DNA of 64,000 bases from Pseudomonas poae (GCF_001439785.1 NZ_JYLI01000007.1:1-64000), one strand, 5' to 3'; counted from the stretch's first letter, positions 45,032 through 55,156 are shown. The notes: generated by a model not told the origin, from the sequence alone. Translations and numbers: made by a program.

Positions 45032-46138
45032 ATGACAGCATTAAACCCGCGCATTGTAACTCCATTCGATATGGGCGCTCTTAAACTGAAAAATCGCATG
45101 GCGCTTGCACCCATGACGCGCGTCAGTGCGAGCGAGAGCGGCAATGCCACACCTGCAATGGCCCGATATTACGAGCGTTTTGCCCATGGCGGCTTTGGCC
45201 TGGTCATCACCGAAGGGATCTATACCGATCGACAGTATGCCCAAGGCTACCTGAACCAGCCCGGCATCACCGACAGCGAACAGGCGCAGGCCTGGCGCGC
45301 GGTGGTCGAGGCGATTCATCGTCATGAAAGCGCGGCAATCGCGCAGATCATGCACGCCGGCGCGTTGAGCCAGGCGAATCGTTTTGTCGATCAGTCTGCC
45401 GGGCCTTCGGCCATTCGCCCGAAAGGTGAGCAGATGAAGTTCTATCACGGCGCAGGCGCGTACCGGGTCCCCCGGGCCATGAGTGATGAAGCTATCGCGG
45501 ATGCCATCGAGGGGTTTGCCCAGGCGGCTGAGCGGGCTGTTGAAATCGCAGGTTTCGATGGGGTCGAAATTCATGGCGCCAATGGCTATTTGCTCGATCA
45601 GTTCATGACGGACTACTCCAATCAACGCGATGACCGATGGGGCGGTGATGTTCGCCAGCGCTTGAGCCTGACGCTTGAGGTCATCGCCGCGGTGAAAAAG
45701 GTGGTCGGGCACTCGCCGGTGGGTGTGCGTATTTCCCAAGGCAAGGTCAATGATTTTGAGCACACGTGGGCGGGTGGGGCGGTCGATGCGCAGGCGATCT
45801 TCGGCAGCTTGAGTGACGCGGGGGTCGACTTCATCCATGTGACGGAACATCAAGCCTGGCAGCCGGCTTTCATCGGTAACGAGGCAAGCCTGGTCACGCT
45901 GGCTCGCCGTTATGCGCCCGATGTCGCGTTGATCGCCAATGGCGGGGTGCAGGATGCGCCCACCGTTGAACGAACCCTGCAGGCGGGTGCAGATATTATT
46001 GCTGTCGGTAAGGCTGCCCTGGCCAATCCGGACCTGGTACAGCGATTGATCGAGGGGCGTGCCCCGGAGCCCTTCGAGCCATCGCTTCTTGCACCGATTG
46101 CCCACATCAAGGACAGCGAGTTGAATCAGGCGCAGTGA
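45032..46138 (+). CDS. Old Yellow Enzyme-type NADH:flavin oxidoreductase
   Basis: FMN-dependent ene-reductase of 368 residues: VTPFDMGALKLKNRMALAPMTRVSA, AAIAQIMHAGALSQANR, then FDGVEIHGANGYLLDQFMTDYSNQRDDRWGG, the family active-site strand with the His/Asn pair. GAGGG precedes the ATG. It differs from the XenA-like and NemA-like enzymes elsewhere in this window. Substrate unknown. Divergent from the LysR pair. Confidence 0.9.
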   Translation: MTALNPRIVTPFDMGALKLKNRMALAPMTRVSASESGNATPAMARYYERFAHGGFGLVITEGIYTDRQYAQGYLNQPGITDSEQAQAWRAVVEAIHRHESAAIAQIMHAGALSQANRFVDQSAGPSAIRPKGEQMKFYHGAGAYRVPRAMSDEAIADAIEGFAQAAERAVEIAGFDGVEIHGANGYLLDQFMTDYSNQRDDRWGGDVRQRLSLTLEVIAAVKKVVGHSPVGVRISQGKVNDFEHTWAGGAVDAQAIFGSLSDAGVDFIHVTEHQAWQPAFIGNEASLVTLARRYAPDVALIANGGVQDAPTVERTLQAGADIIAVGKAALANPDLVQRLIEGRAPEPFEPSLLAPIAHIKDSELNQAQ

Positions 46139-46212
46139 GTTACAGATCGGCGAGTGGTTCGCTACTATGTAGGTCAACCACCGCCATCCGATCCAAGCCT
46201 GTGGAGCACCGA

Positions 46213-47034
46213 ATGCCAAGCCAGAAGGACGTCGCCGCCGAAAGCGGCGCGCCGATGATTCCTGAACAGCGTCGCGAATTGATCTTGCGTCAGTTGCGCA
46301 AACAGCATGTGCTGAGTGTCCACCAGTTGATGGAGATGTTCGACTGCTCGCACATGACCGTGCGCCGTGATATTGCGCTGCTTGAGCAGGACGGCCTGGC
46401 TTACTCGGTAACGGGCGGTGTACGCATTGCCAGCCAGCTTCACAGTGAGCCGAGCCACCAGGTCAAGGCCGTGGTCGAGTTGCCGCAGAAGCAAGCGATG
46501 GCCAAACTTGCGGCGCGTCTGCTGCTGGCGGACATGACTATTTATCTGGATGCCGGCACCAGCACGCTGGAGATCGTGCCCTATATCAAGTTGCTCAGTG
46601 GCATGACCGTGGTGACCAATGACTTCGGCGTGGTGCAGGCGTTGATGGATGCGCCGCACGTAACGGTGATCCATACCGGTGGGCAGTTGGACCATTCCAA
46701 TCATTCGTGCGTCGGCGGCCTGGCGGTGGCGACACTGCGTCAGGTGGTGACGGATATTGCTTTTATCTCGACCAGTTCCTGGGACCTGCGGCGCGGCATC
46801 ACCACACCGTCGGCGCTGAAGGTGGAGGTCAAGCAGGTGGCCATGCAATCGGCGTCGCAAGCGGTGCTGGTGGCCAGTAGCTCCAAGTACGGCACGTTCA
46901 GCATGTACAAGATCGCCGGGCTGGAGCAGTTCGATGTGATCATCAGTGATGACGCGCTGGCGTCTGCGGCGGCGGACGGGATTCGCAAGCAAGGGGTCGA
47001 ATTGATGTTGCCGTCCGACCCCCAGCCAGCCTAA
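46213..47034 (+). CDS. DeoR-family regulator
   Basis: 273 residues. Helix-turn-helix of the DeoR type (PEQRRELILRQLRKQHVLSVHQLMEMFDCSHMTVRRDIALLEQDGL), then the DeoRC sugar-sensing domain with YLDAGTSTLEIV, VVTNDFGVVQAL, HTGGQLDHSNHSCVG. DeoR regulators usually sense phosphorylated sugars. ATG at 46213 is preceded by GGAG; an earlier start would overlap the ene-reductase gene. It lies close to the threonate/erythronate operon and probably controls it; the tandem TGTTAAAT repeats at the operon head are candidate sites. Confidence 0.87.
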   Translation: MPSQKDVAAESGAPMIPEQRRELILRQLRKQHVLSVHQLMEMFDCSHMTVRRDIALLEQDGLAYSVTGGVRIASQLHSEPSHQVKAVVELPQKQAMAKLAARLLLADMTIYLDAGTSTLEIVPYIKLLSGMTVVTNDFGVVQALMDAPHVTVIHTGGQLDHSNHSCVGGLAVATLRQVVTDIAFISTSSWDLRRGITTPSALKVEVKQVAMQSASQAVLVASSSKYGTFSMYKIAGLEQFDVIISDDALASAAADGIRKQGVELMLPSDPQPA

Positions 47035-48101
47035 CGCGCCTTTTCCGTCTCTTGCATAAATTGCCCCAGCTCCTTGCGGTAAAACTTCGCCATGCTCGTG
47101 GTGCCATGGCCACGGGTGTCTGCACTGGCGGGGATCAGTAACAGCCGTGCCTGCTTGAGTTCTTTCATCGAAGCTTCCAGTCGCCCAGTTTCCGGTGGAT
47201 TGCGCTCATCGTCCGCCGAGTTGATGACTAACATCGGCGCCTGGATTTTGCTCAGGCCGAGGGCGGCGTTGTAGTCGGCGGAGGATTGCCATTGGTAGAT
47301 GAGGTCATTGGCGTCGGCGGTTTGCGCGGCATTCAGGCGCTCATCCACCAGTTTGTCGGCCAGCGCCCGGGTGGGTGCAGCCGCCTGATAGGCGAGGGTG
47401 CCGCCGCTGGTGCCGACGCTGAACATCGCGTTGGCCAAGCGCAGGGACGGCGGTTGTGCGCTGTAGCTACCGTTGTTCCAGGCCGGGTCTTGCTTGATCG
47501 ACTCCACCAGCAAACGCCGCATCATCCAGTTGCGTGATGACATCTCGGTGGGTTGGGACGCCATGGGCACCAGCGCGTCCATCATCTGCGGCCAGGTCTG
47601 GCCCCACATCCAGGTTTGCATGCCGCCCATGGAGTTGCCGATGATCAGCCGCAGGTGCTTGATCCCCAGGCCTTCGGTCACCAGCCGATACTGGGCTTGA
47701 ACCAGGTCGGTGTAGTTGTACGCGGGAAACTGTGCGCGCAGGCCGTCGGAGGGCTTACTGGATTGGCCCACGCCAATGCCGTCGGTGGAAATGATGTAGT
47801 ACTTGCTCGCGTCCAGCGGCTGCCCGGGGCCGAACAGTTCGCCGCCAAAATCCTTGCTCAGCACATCACTGCCAGGCCGGTAGGTGCCGTGCAGATAGAG
47901 GATGGCGGGGTTTTTGGGGTTGCCGAGGGTGATGTAGTGCAGTGTGAGGTTGGCGAGTTTTTCACCGGTGTGAAAGGTGAACTGCGGGGCGATCCAATCG
48001 CCCTCGGTCGCGGCCGGTAACGACGCGGCGCTGACGGCCGAGCTGATAAACGCTAGCGACAGCAACAGCCCGAGCGCGGGGCGTGCAGCGAATTTATGCA
48101 T
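47031..48101 (-). CDS. Periplasmic alpha/beta hydrolase (homoserine-acetyltransferase-like fold)
   Basis: 356 residues with a Sec signal peptide (FAARPALGLLLSLAFISSAVSAA). Oxyanion/strand segment NPAILYLHGTYRPGSD, nucleophile Ser in IGNSMGGMQTW, acid in NSADDERNPPE, His in DTRGHGTTSM. The MetX-like family arrangement fits, but the export signal rules out a cytosolic acetyltransferase; probably an esterase. It follows otnI on the same strand and ends overlapping the deoR-type gene by 4 nt. Confidence 0.82.
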   Translation of the reverse strand: MHKFAARPALGLLLSLAFISSAVSAASLPAATEGDWIAPQFTFHTGEKLANLTLHYITLGNPKNPAILYLHGTYRPGSDVLSKDFGGELFGPGQPLDASKYYIISTDGIGVGQSSKPSDGLRAQFPAYNYTDLVQAQYRLVTEGLGIKHLRLIIGNSMGGMQTWMWGQTWPQMMDALVPMASQPTEMSSRNWMMRRLLVESIKQDPAWNNGSYSAQPPSLRLANAMFSVGTSGGTLAYQAAAPTRALADKLVDERLNAAQTADANDLIYQWQSSADYNAALGLSKIQAPMLVINSADDERNPPETGRLEASMKELKQARLLLIPASADTRGHGTTSMAKFYRKELGQFMQETEKAR

Positions 48102-48166
48102 GGTCCTATCCTGTTATTTTTGTTTTAGGAACCCCTGCGTTTCAAGGCGTGCAGGGGGCAGATCAC

Positions 48167-48949
48167 TCAGCGCACTTTCCAGTCGCGCAACCATTGCAGC
48201 CCGGCTGATGTACCGTTTTTTGGGCGGTATTCGCAACCGACCCAGCCGTCGTAACCCAACTCGTCAATCAGCTCGAACAGGTAGGTGTAGTTCAGCTCCC
48301 CGAGGTTCGGCTCGTGCCGGTCGGGCACGCCTGCAATCTGAATATGGCCAATGCCGTCGATGTCGCGAAGCAACTTGACGGCTAGATCACCTTCGACGAT
48401 CTGGCAGTGATAGCAATCGAACTGCACCTTCAAATTGCTTGCACCGACCTCCTTGCAGATCGCGTGAGCCTGGTCTTGCCGGTTGAGGAAAAACCCCGGC
48501 ATGTCGCGGGTGTTGATCGGCTCCAGCAACACCGTCACGCCAGCCTGATGCGCTTGGGCCGTCGCGTAAGCCAGGTTCTCCAGGTACACGGCGTGATGGC
48601 GCGCCCGGTGCTGCTCCGAGGGCAGCAGGCCGGCCATCACATGGATGCGTGTATTGCCCAGCACGGCGGCGTATTCCAGTGCTTGGTCAAAGCCCGCGCG
48701 AAATTCGCTTTCGCGGCCCGGTAGGGTGGCAATGCCGCGTTCGCCCGCCGCCCAGTCGCCGGGCGGCGCGTTGAACAGGGCTTGTACCAGGCCGTTGTCG
48801 CTCAGGTGCTGTTTGAGCACCTGGGCGCTGTGCTCGTACGGAAACAGATACTCCACGGCATCAAAACCATCGGCCGCGGCCGCTGCGAAGCGCTCCAGAA
48901 ACGCGTATTCGGGGTAAAGCATGCTCAGGTTGGCAGCAAAGCGGGGCAT
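48167..48949 (-). CDS. otnI: 2-oxo-tetronate isomerase (hydroxypyruvate-isomerase family)
   Basis: TIM-barrel isomerase of 260 residues: [21 protein letters not shown] start, [70 protein letters not shown]. It converts 2-oxotetronate into the 3-oxo form, which OtnK phosphorylates. AGGAG lies 6 nt before ATG 48949. Part of the ltnD-otnK-otnC-gntP-otnI run. Confidence 0.9.
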   Translation of the reverse strand: MPRFAANLSMLYPEYAFLERFAAAAADGFDAVEYLFPYEHSAQVLKQHLSDNGLVQALFNAPPGDWAAGERGIATLPGRESEFRAGFDQALEYAAVLGNTRIHVMAGLLPSEQHRARHHAVYLENLAYATAQAHQAGVTVLLEPINTRDMPGFFLNRQDQAHAICKEVGASNLKVQFDCYHCQIVEGDLAVKLLRDIDGIGHIQIAGVPDRHEPNLGELNYTYLFELIDELGYDGWVGCEYRPKNGTSAGLQWLRDWKVR

Positions 48950-48971
48950 AGGAACTCCTGGTCGGAAACGA

Positions 48972-50432
48972 TCAGACAAAAGGCCAGATCAACAGGGTTA
49001 TAAGGAAGCCGAGCGTGCCGAGCAGGGTGGTGATCACTGTCCAGGTGCGCAGACCGTCTGCCACGTTGAGGCCAGCCAGCTTGGTGAAAATCCAGTAGCC
49101 GGCGTCGTTGATGTGCGACATCGCCAGCCCGCCACCGCCCATGGCCAGGCACAGCAGCGCCATATGGTTGGGCGTGAGGTTAAGCGTGGCGATCAACGGG
49201 CTGATGATGCCGGCGGTGGTCACCAGGGCCACGGTGGTGGAGCCTTGCACGGCGCGCAGCAACATGGTCAGCAAAAAGCCCAGGGCCAGCACCGGCAGCC
49301 CGGTGGTACGCAGCAGGTCGGAAACCACCGCGCCGATGCCGGTGTCCACCAGCACCTTGCCGAATACGCCACCGGCGCCGGCAATCAGAATCACCATGGC
49401 CACACCCGGCAGCGCCGAGCCGATCACATCGGAGACCTGGGTACGGCTCCAGCCGCGGCGGGAGCCGAGCAGCCAGGCACACAGCAAGGTATCGAGCAGC
49501 AGCGCCACCAGGGGCGCACCGAGCACGGTCATGATGCCGCGCAGCGTGGATTCGACCGGCAACAATGACGTCGCCAGGGTACCCAGCAGGATCAATACGA
49601 TGGGCAGCAGGATCAGGCTGACGATCAAGCCGAAACCCGGCGCAGGGGCGGGCGGCAGCTTGGCCACGATGCTGCTGGTGGACGCCTCCAGGCCCATGTG
49701 CGAGACCGTTTCTGCACCGTGTTGCGCCTCCTGGGGTTTACCATCTTGCCAGGCGCGCAGGTCGTCGTTGGTGACGTGCGGGCCGTAGACTTCGGCGCGG
49801 ATATCATCGGACATCGGGTAGAAGCGACGCGTCATGCGCCCCGCTACGCGATAGCCGACGTAGCACAGGAAGGCCGTGAGTGGCAGCCCGAACATCAGCA
49901 CCCGACCCAGGTCGGCGCCCAATTGACTGGCGGCGGCGACCGCCCCCGGGTGCGGTGGCAGAAATGCATGCACGGTGAGCAGTGCCGCGCACATCGGCAG
50001 GGCAAACATCAGCAGTGGTTTACGCGCGCGACGCGCCACGCCGTAAGCCAGCGGCATGAGGATAATCACCCCCACTTCGAAGAACACCGGCACACCGATG
50101 ATGAAACCGGCAATCGTCAAGGCCAGGGGCGTGCGTCGATTGCCGAAGCGCTCGATCAGGGTCTTGGCCAGCGCCTCGGCACCGCCCGACAACTCAATGA
50201 TGCGGCCGATCATCGCGCCCAGCGCGATGATGATCGCAATGTGGCCGAGGGTCTTGCCCATGCCGCCTTCAATGGTGGCGACCAGATCGGCCGGTTTAAC
50301 CCCCGCGATCAAGGCCACCATGATGCTAACCAGCATCAGCGCCACAAACGGTTGGAATTTGTATTTCAGTACCAGGAACAACAGCAAGGCTATGCCCAGG
50401 CCTGCGGTCGCCATCAGGATAAGCGGGCTCAT
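48972..50432 (-). CDS. GntP-family sugar-acid permease
   Basis: 486-residue integral membrane protein with about 12-14 helices. GntP cues: [67 protein letters not shown] at the start and [31 protein letters not shown] near the end. It imports gluconate-like acids; in this operon threonate or erythronate is likely. Confidence 0.9.
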   Translation of the reverse strand: MSPLILMATAGLGIALLLFLVLKYKFQPFVALMLVSIMVALIAGVKPADLVATIEGGMGKTLGHIAIIIALGAMIGRIIELSGGAEALAKTLIERFGNRRTPLALTIAGFIIGVPVFFEVGVIILMPLAYGVARRARKPLLMFALPMCAALLTVHAFLPPHPGAVAAASQLGADLGRVLMFGLPLTAFLCYVGYRVAGRMTRRFYPMSDDIRAEVYGPHVTNDDLRAWQDGKPQEAQHGAETVSHMGLEASTSSIVAKLPPAPAPGFGLIVSLILLPIVLILLGTLATSLLPVESTLRGIMTVLGAPLVALLLDTLLCAWLLGSRRGWSRTQVSDVIGSALPGVAMVILIAGAGGVFGKVLVDTGIGAVVSDLLRTTGLPVLALGFLLTMLLRAVQGSTTVALVTTAGIISPLIATLNLTPNHMALLCLAMGGGGLAMSHINDAGYWIFTKLAGLNVADGLRTWTVITTLLGTLGFLITLLIWPFV

Positions 50433-50563
50433 GAGCGCGACCCTTCATGGCGAACGCAGGGCGTTTTTTTGTGGCTGCAAACGTCAACACGAAACTCGAT
50501 AGTGGTCATGCTGGAAGGTCCTGTTGTTTTTATTGTTAAGGGGTTGCAGGGTGAAACCGGCGC

Positions 50564-51202
50564 CTACCAGTGGGCGCCGAAAACGCTTTTAAGCTCGGCC
50601 AGGGCTGCGGCATCCAGCGGCGCCGGACGCGGGTTGCTCATCAGCCACAGGCGTGCGGTTTCTTCGAGTTCTTCGAGGGCGTAACTGGCCTTGGAGACTG
50701 AGCTTTCCCAGACCACCGGGCCCAGGCGTTCGAGCATCACGCCGCGCACACTGTTGGCGAGGCGCGCGACCTGGTCCGCCACATCGGGCGCGCCGGGGCG
50801 TTGGTAGTTGATCAACGGGATGTGCCCGACCTTCATCACCTGGTACGGCGTCAGGGGGGGCAGGATGTCATCCTGACGCCACACACCGGCAAGCGTCAGG
50901 GCCACCAAATGCGTGGAATGGGTATGCACCACGCCACCCACGCCAGGGTTGCGATCGTAGACCTGGCGATGCAGGGCCAGGGTTTTCGACGGTTTGTCGC
51001 CGGACACCCATTTGCCGGTCAGGTCGACCTTGGCGATCAACGCGGGGTCAAGGCGGCCCAGGCACGCATCCGTTGGCGTAATCAGCCAGCCGTCATCCAG
51101 GCGCGCGCTGATGTTACCGGCGCTGCCGACGGTGTAGCCACGCTGATAAAGGCTGTGGCCGACGGTGCAGATCTCTTCGCGCAGGGCGTTTTCGTTGCTC
51201 AT
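50564..51202 (-). CDS. otnC: 3-oxo-tetronate 4-phosphate decarboxylase (class II aldolase family)
   Basis: 212 residues with the class II aldolase/adducin layout: YTVGSAGNISARLDDGWLITPTDACLG, then the zinc site HTHSTHLVAL and the third His in KVGHIPLINYQRPG. It decarboxylates 3-oxo-tetronate 4-phosphate to dihydroxyacetone phosphate. Its start overlaps the otnK stop by 4 nt. Confidence 0.9.
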   Translation of the reverse strand: MSNENALREEICTVGHSLYQRGYTVGSAGNISARLDDGWLITPTDACLGRLDPALIAKVDLTGKWVSGDKPSKTLALHRQVYDRNPGVGGVVHTHSTHLVALTLAGVWRQDDILPPLTPYQVMKVGHIPLINYQRPGAPDVADQVARLANSVRGVMLERLGPVVWESSVSKASYALEELEETARLWLMSNPRPAPLDAAALAELKSVFGAHW

Positions 51203-52497
51203 TGCGCGGCTCCCGCCAGTTGCTTGAGGGCCTTGTCGAAAAAGTCCCGGCCGCCGAAATTGCCCGACTTGAGGGCCAGCGCCAGCGGCTCGGCCGTGTT
51301 GCTCAGGGTCGCGGGAACGCCAGGATCAATCTGCGCGCCAATCTGCAGCAGGTGCACGCCAAGGGCGGTGACTACGGCGCCAGAGGTTTCACCGCCAGCG
51401 ACCACGAAGCGTCTTACGCCGCCCTGGCGCAGGGCTTGGGCGATTTCTCCCAGGGCGTTCTCGACCAGCTCGCCCGCGCGCTCGGCGCCCAGTTGCTCTT
51501 GCACCGCCCTGAGTTCATGCGGCGGGCTGGTGGCATAGATCAGCACGGTGTGAGGGTTACCCAGGGCGAACGCCACGGCATCCGCCACCACCGGCTCGCC
51601 TGCCGCCAGGGCTAAAGGGTCGATGCGCAGCGCCGGTCGCCCGGCTTCGATCCACGCAGCCACCTGACCGTTGGTGGCAATCGAGGCACTGCCTGCCAGC
51701 ACCACTTCGCCCCCGGGTACGGTTGGTAACGAGGCGGGGTCAAAGTCGCGAAGTTTGCCGGCGCGGCGGAAGTTGTCAGGAAGACCCAGGGCCAGGCCAG
51801 AACCGCCGGTCAGCAGGGGCAAATCACTGCAGGCGTTGCCGAGGGTGTGGAGGTCTTGATCGCTGAGAGCATCCGCGATGGCCATTCCGATGCCTTGGGC
51901 GCGCAGCTCAGCGATTCGCTCGCGCACTTTTGGCACGCCTTGGGCGATGGTGTCGTAGCGCAGCAGGCCCACCTTTTGTGCGGTTTGTGATTGCAGTACG
52001 CGGACCAGGTTGGCGTCGGTCATGGCGGTCAGCGGGTGGTGCTGCATGCCTGACTCATTGAGCAGTTGGTCTTGTACAAACAAATGCCCGCGAAAAATGG
52101 TCCGGCCATTTTCCGGAAATGCCGGGCAGGCCAGGGTGAAATCACTGTCCAGCGCATTGAGCAGGGCCTCGCTGACTTGGCCGATATTGCCGGCAGCCGT
52201 CGAGTCGAAGGTGGAGCAGTACTTGAAGAAAATCTGTTCGCACCCTTGTGCGCGCAGCCACTCAAGGGCCGCCAGCGAATCGGCCACCGCCTGTGCCGAC
52301 GGGACGGTACGCGACTTCAGCGCGATCACGATCGCATCGGCATCCAGCGTCGCAGCGACTTCATCGCTGGGAATGCCGATGCTTTGCACAGTACGCATGC
52401 CGCCGCGTACCAGCATATTTGCCAGGTCTGTGGCACCGGTGAAGTCGTCGGCGATGCAGCCCAGCAAGGGCCGTGCGCTAGGTGGGTTCATGGGCAA
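51199..52497 (-). CDS. otnK: 3-oxo-tetronate kinase (four-carbon acid sugar kinase family)
   Basis: 432 residues, DUF1537 type: LLGCIADDFTGATDLANMLVRGGMRTVQ, YCSTFDSTAAGNIGQV, FTLACPAFPENGRTIFRGHLFVQD, then the ATP site VAGGETSGAVV. It phosphorylates 3-oxo-tetronate at C4. Between ltnD and otnC in the operon. Confidence 0.92.
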   Translation of the reverse strand: MPMNPPSARPLLGCIADDFTGATDLANMLVRGGMRTVQSIGIPSDEVAATLDADAIVIALKSRTVPSAQAVADSLAALEWLRAQGCEQIFFKYCSTFDSTAAGNIGQVSEALLNALDSDFTLACPAFPENGRTIFRGHLFVQDQLLNESGMQHHPLTAMTDANLVRVLQSQTAQKVGLLRYDTIAQGVPKVRERIAELRAQGIGMAIADALSDQDLHTLGNACSDLPLLTGGSGLALGLPDNFRRAGKLRDFDPASLPTVPGGEVVLAGSASIATNGQVAAWIEAGRPALRIDPLALAAGEPVVADAVAFALGNPHTVLIYATSPPHELRAVQEQLGAERAGELVENALGEIAQALRQGGVRRFVVAGGETSGAVVTALGVHLLQIGAQIDPGVPATLSNTAEPLALALKSGNFGGRDFFDKALKQLAGAAQ

Positions 52498-52500
52498 TCC

Positions 52501-53406
52501 TTATTCGGTTTTGGTCTTGGCAGTCGGGAGCTCAATGCCAGGGAAAATCTTGATCACCGCAGAATCGTCCTCACGCCCGAACCCGGCACTGGACGCCTGC
52601 ATGAACATCTGGTGAGCGGTAGCTGACAGTGGCAACGGAAACTTGCTGGCCCGTGCGGTATCCAGCACCAGGCCCAGGTCCTTGACGAAAATATCCACGG
52701 CCGACAGCGGCGTGTAGTCAGCCTTGAGAATGTGTGGCACGCGGTTTTCGAACATCCAGGAATTGCCCGCGCTGTGGGTGATCACCTCATAGAGTGCATC
52801 GGCCTCGACGCCTTCACGCAGCCCCAGCGCCATGGCTTCTGCAGCAGCGGCGATGTGCACGCCGGCCAGCAGTTGGTTGATGATTTTCACCTTCGAGCCC
52901 AGGCCATGGACATCGCCCAGTCGATAGACCTTGCCCGCCATGCCCGCGAGCACGTCGTCAGCTTTTGCATAAGCCTCGGCTGGGCCGGAGGTCATCATGG
53001 TCATCTCACCAGCCGCCGCTTTGGCTGCGCCACCGGAGATGGGTGCATCCAGGTACAGCAACCCCGCATTGATCAAACGCTGGCCCAGGTCTACCGCGTA
53101 GGTAGGGGCCACCGTGGCGCAACCAATCACCAGGCTTGCAGGGCGCAATGCGGCGACAGCGCCACGCTCACCGAACAGTACCGTCTCGGTTTGTTCGGCA
53201 TTGACCACGACAGTGATGATCACATTGCATGCGGCCGCCATCTCGGCAGGCGAGCTGCAGGCCATGCCACCTTCGCTGGCGAACTGCTGCGTAACGGTTT
53301 CACGCACATCACAGGCATACACGTTGAAGCCGCTGCGCAACAGCGAGCGGGCAATACCCAGCCCCATTGCGCCCAAGCCGATAACACCAACGTTCTTGTT
53401 ATTCAT
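52501..53406 (-). CDS. ltnD: L-threonate dehydrogenase (HIBADH family)
   Basis: 301 residues: Rossmann motif VGVIGLGAMGLGIARSL at 5-21, YLDAPISGGAAKAAAGEMTMMTSG substrate loop, and catalytic Lys in LGSKVKIINQLL. It oxidises L-threonate to 2-oxo-tetronate with NAD+. The start at 53406 (MNNKNVGV) has GGAG upstream. First gene of the operon, so L-threonate (from ascorbate breakdown) is the likely main substrate. Confidence 0.9.
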   Translation of the reverse strand: MNNKNVGVIGLGAMGLGIARSLLRSGFNVYACDVRETVTQQFASEGGMACSSPAEMAAACNVIITVVVNAEQTETVLFGERGAVAALRPASLVIGCATVAPTYAVDLGQRLINAGLLYLDAPISGGAAKAAAGEMTMMTSGPAEAYAKADDVLAGMAGKVYRLGDVHGLGSKVKIINQLLAGVHIAAAAEAMALGLREGVEADALYEVITHSAGNSWMFENRVPHILKADYTPLSAVDIFVKDLGLVLDTARASKFPLPLSATAHQMFMQASSAGFGREDDSAVIKIFPGIELPTAKTKTE

Positions 53407-53601
53407 GGAGGCTCCGTACAGAGGCTGCGGGTACGTGGGCGCCACAGAGGCGCAGGCCATCGTCCAGATACAGGGAGGGGGAGGGAAGCATCTTCGGGGA
53501 GGAGCGGATCATCGTTGCCATCCTGTTTTGTTTTTTTTCAGGGTTCAGGCGGGTTGAACAGATAATCCACCAATGATCAGATTATGTGAAGTTATTTTTT
53601 G

Positions 53602-53619
53602 ATTTAACAATATTTAACA
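53602..53619 (-). promoter_or_regulatory. Tandem repeat in the ltnD promoter region
   Basis: On the minus strand TGTTAAAT occurs twice with a period of 10 bp (53619-53612 and 53609-53602), about 200 bp before ltnD. Direct repeats at one helical turn are typical of DeoR-family operators. The rest of the 53407-53873 gap is AT-rich near here; a GAGCAC/GTGCTC hairpin lies around 53657-53679. Confidence 0.5.
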
Positions 53620-53873
53620 TTGGTTGGCTCCTCACACGCAGGGCAACTGCAAAATGAGCACGGCTTTTAGCGGTGCTCACTCAGGGGTAATGGTTCAGGG
53701 TTAACGCGGGTAAATGCGGGCCGAGCACGCGAGCCTGAGATGCTGCAGGTCTCAAGCTGGCTCGATTGGGTGATGAACAACGCAAGCCGGCAAAAGACTT
53801 ATCGGCCGACCGGGCCGCTTATCTGCGAGGGCGTCTGACGCTTGAACGTTTTTTTGCTAGCATGCGTCGCATT

Positions 53874-54455
53874 ATGAAGAAACCCGCCCATGACATGCGC
53901 CAGCACATCATTGATGTCGCCAGGTTGCTGATGACTCAGAAAGGTTACACCGCCGTTGGTCTTAGCGAGTTGCTCGCGGCCGCGGGTGTACCGAAAGGGT
54001 CGTTCTACCACTACTTCCGTTCCAAGGAAGAATTTGGCCAAGCACTGCTTGAAGAGTACTTTGAGGAGTACCTCGCCAGAGTCGATTTGCAGTTGGCGAG
54101 CGAGGGCTCCGGCGCTGAACGTCTGTTGAGCTATCTACGCTATTGGTCCGAGACACAGGCGTTTGATCACACCGATCAAAAATGCCTGGTGGTCAAATTG
54201 GGTGCGGAAGTGTGTGATCTGTCCGAAAACATGCGCGGTGTGCTTGAAAAGGGGACGGCCCTTATCATCGAACGAATGATCCGGTGTGTTGAGCAGGGTA
54301 AAGCCGATGGCTCCATCAGTGCGCCCGCTGACTCATCCATATTGGCTGAAGCGCTTTACCAGATGTGGCTGGGCGCCTCGTTGCTGGTCAAGGTCAACAG
54401 AACACGCGCGCCTTTTGACGCCGCGCTGGATATGAGCCGACGCTTGTTGGCTTAG
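53874..54455 (+). CDS. TetR-family regulator
   Basis: 193 residues: MRQHIIDVARLLMTQKGYTAVGLSELLAAAGVPKGSFYHYFRSKEEFGQALL helix-turn-helix, then the TetR_C_6-like part with DQKCLVVKLGAEVCDLSENMR, as in quinone- or electrophile-linked regulators of the AcuR/NemR type. The ATG at 53874 is chosen by family alignment; other in-frame starts exist at 53862 and upstream. Convergent with the next gene (4-nt overlap). Target unknown, perhaps the SDR gene at 55156. Confidence 0.82.
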   Translation: MKKPAHDMRQHIIDVARLLMTQKGYTAVGLSELLAAAGVPKGSFYHYFRSKEEFGQALLEEYFEEYLARVDLQLASEGSGAERLLSYLRYWSETQAFDHTDQKCLVVKLGAEVCDLSENMRGVLEKGTALIIERMIRCVEQGKADGSISAPADSSILAEALYQMWLGASLLVKVNRTRAPFDAALDMSRRLLA

Positions 54456-55156
54456 TCTTTGTTGGCAGGCCTGGTCATGCTGCTCGATGCCTGAGGGCAA
54501 TCGCGCGCAACACGCTCGATAGCCTCGTTGACCGGCGTGCTGCCTTGGGTCAGTTCGATGATGACGCGATTCACACAGGGCTGTTCGATGATCTGCAACA
54601 AGGCTGTGGCGACATCGTCGCGTGGTACGTCACCATAGGGGATGGCCAGACCGGCGTGGACTTTGCCAGTGCCCGGCGAGTCCAGCAACGTGCCCGGGCG
54701 CAGGATGACCCAGTCGAGATCGGTTGCGGCCAAGTGCACGTCGGCGCGCTTTTTTACCGCCATATAATTTTCGAAGGTCTCGGAAACCGATTTTCCACGC
54801 GCTGCTTCTGGAAATGCCGACACCAAAATGAAGCGCCGGATACCCGCCAACTGAGCCGCGGCGACAGACAGCTCCAGGCCGTGACCGTCGATCGCATCCG
54901 TCATCTGCGCGCCGCCTTTGCCGCCGGCACCCGCCGCGAAGACCACGGCGTCACTGCCCGCCATCAGCTTGGCCAGAGATTCTTTATCGAGGTCAAGCAA
55001 GTTGCCGACAACGGGGCTGGCGCCGAGCGCTTTGAGCCCCTCGGCTTGTTGCGCATGCCTGTACAACGAACGTGGCTGATGGCCTCGTTCTGCCAACTGA
55101 TGAGCGAGGCTTCGGGCCACTTTACCCGAACCACCGACGATAAAAACTGAGTGCAT
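54452..55156 (-). CDS. NAD(P)H-binding protein, atypical SDR (YwnB-like)
   Basis: 234 residues: VFIVGGSGKVARSLAHQLAERGHQPRSLYRHAQQ nucleotide site, VVFAAGAGGKGGAQMTDAIDGHGLELSVAAAQ, FILVSAFPEAARG, WVILRPGTLLDSPGTGKV. Extended SDR without the YxxxK catalytic pair, as usual for this group. Its promoter closely matches that of the gene at 58925. Confidence 0.82.
   Translation of the reverse strand: MHSVFIVGGSGKVARSLAHQLAERGHQPRSLYRHAQQAEGLKALGASPVVGNLLDLDKESLAKLMAGSDAVVFAAGAGGKGGAQMTDAIDGHGLELSVAAAQLAGIRRFILVSAFPEAARGKSVSETFENYMAVKKRADVHLAATDLDWVILRPGTLLDSPGTGKVHAGLAIPYGDVPRDDVATALLQIIEQPCVNRVIIELTQGSTPVNEAIERVARDCPQASSSMTRPANKD

Noticed and set aside
45041..46219. 392-codon minus-strand frame opposite the Old Yellow Enzyme gene
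   Set aside because: Shadow of a clearly conserved enzyme; no motifs and no ribosome site.
49698..50684. 328-codon plus-strand frame opposite the GntP gene
   Set aside because: Charged, His/Gln-rich shadow of membrane-protein codons.
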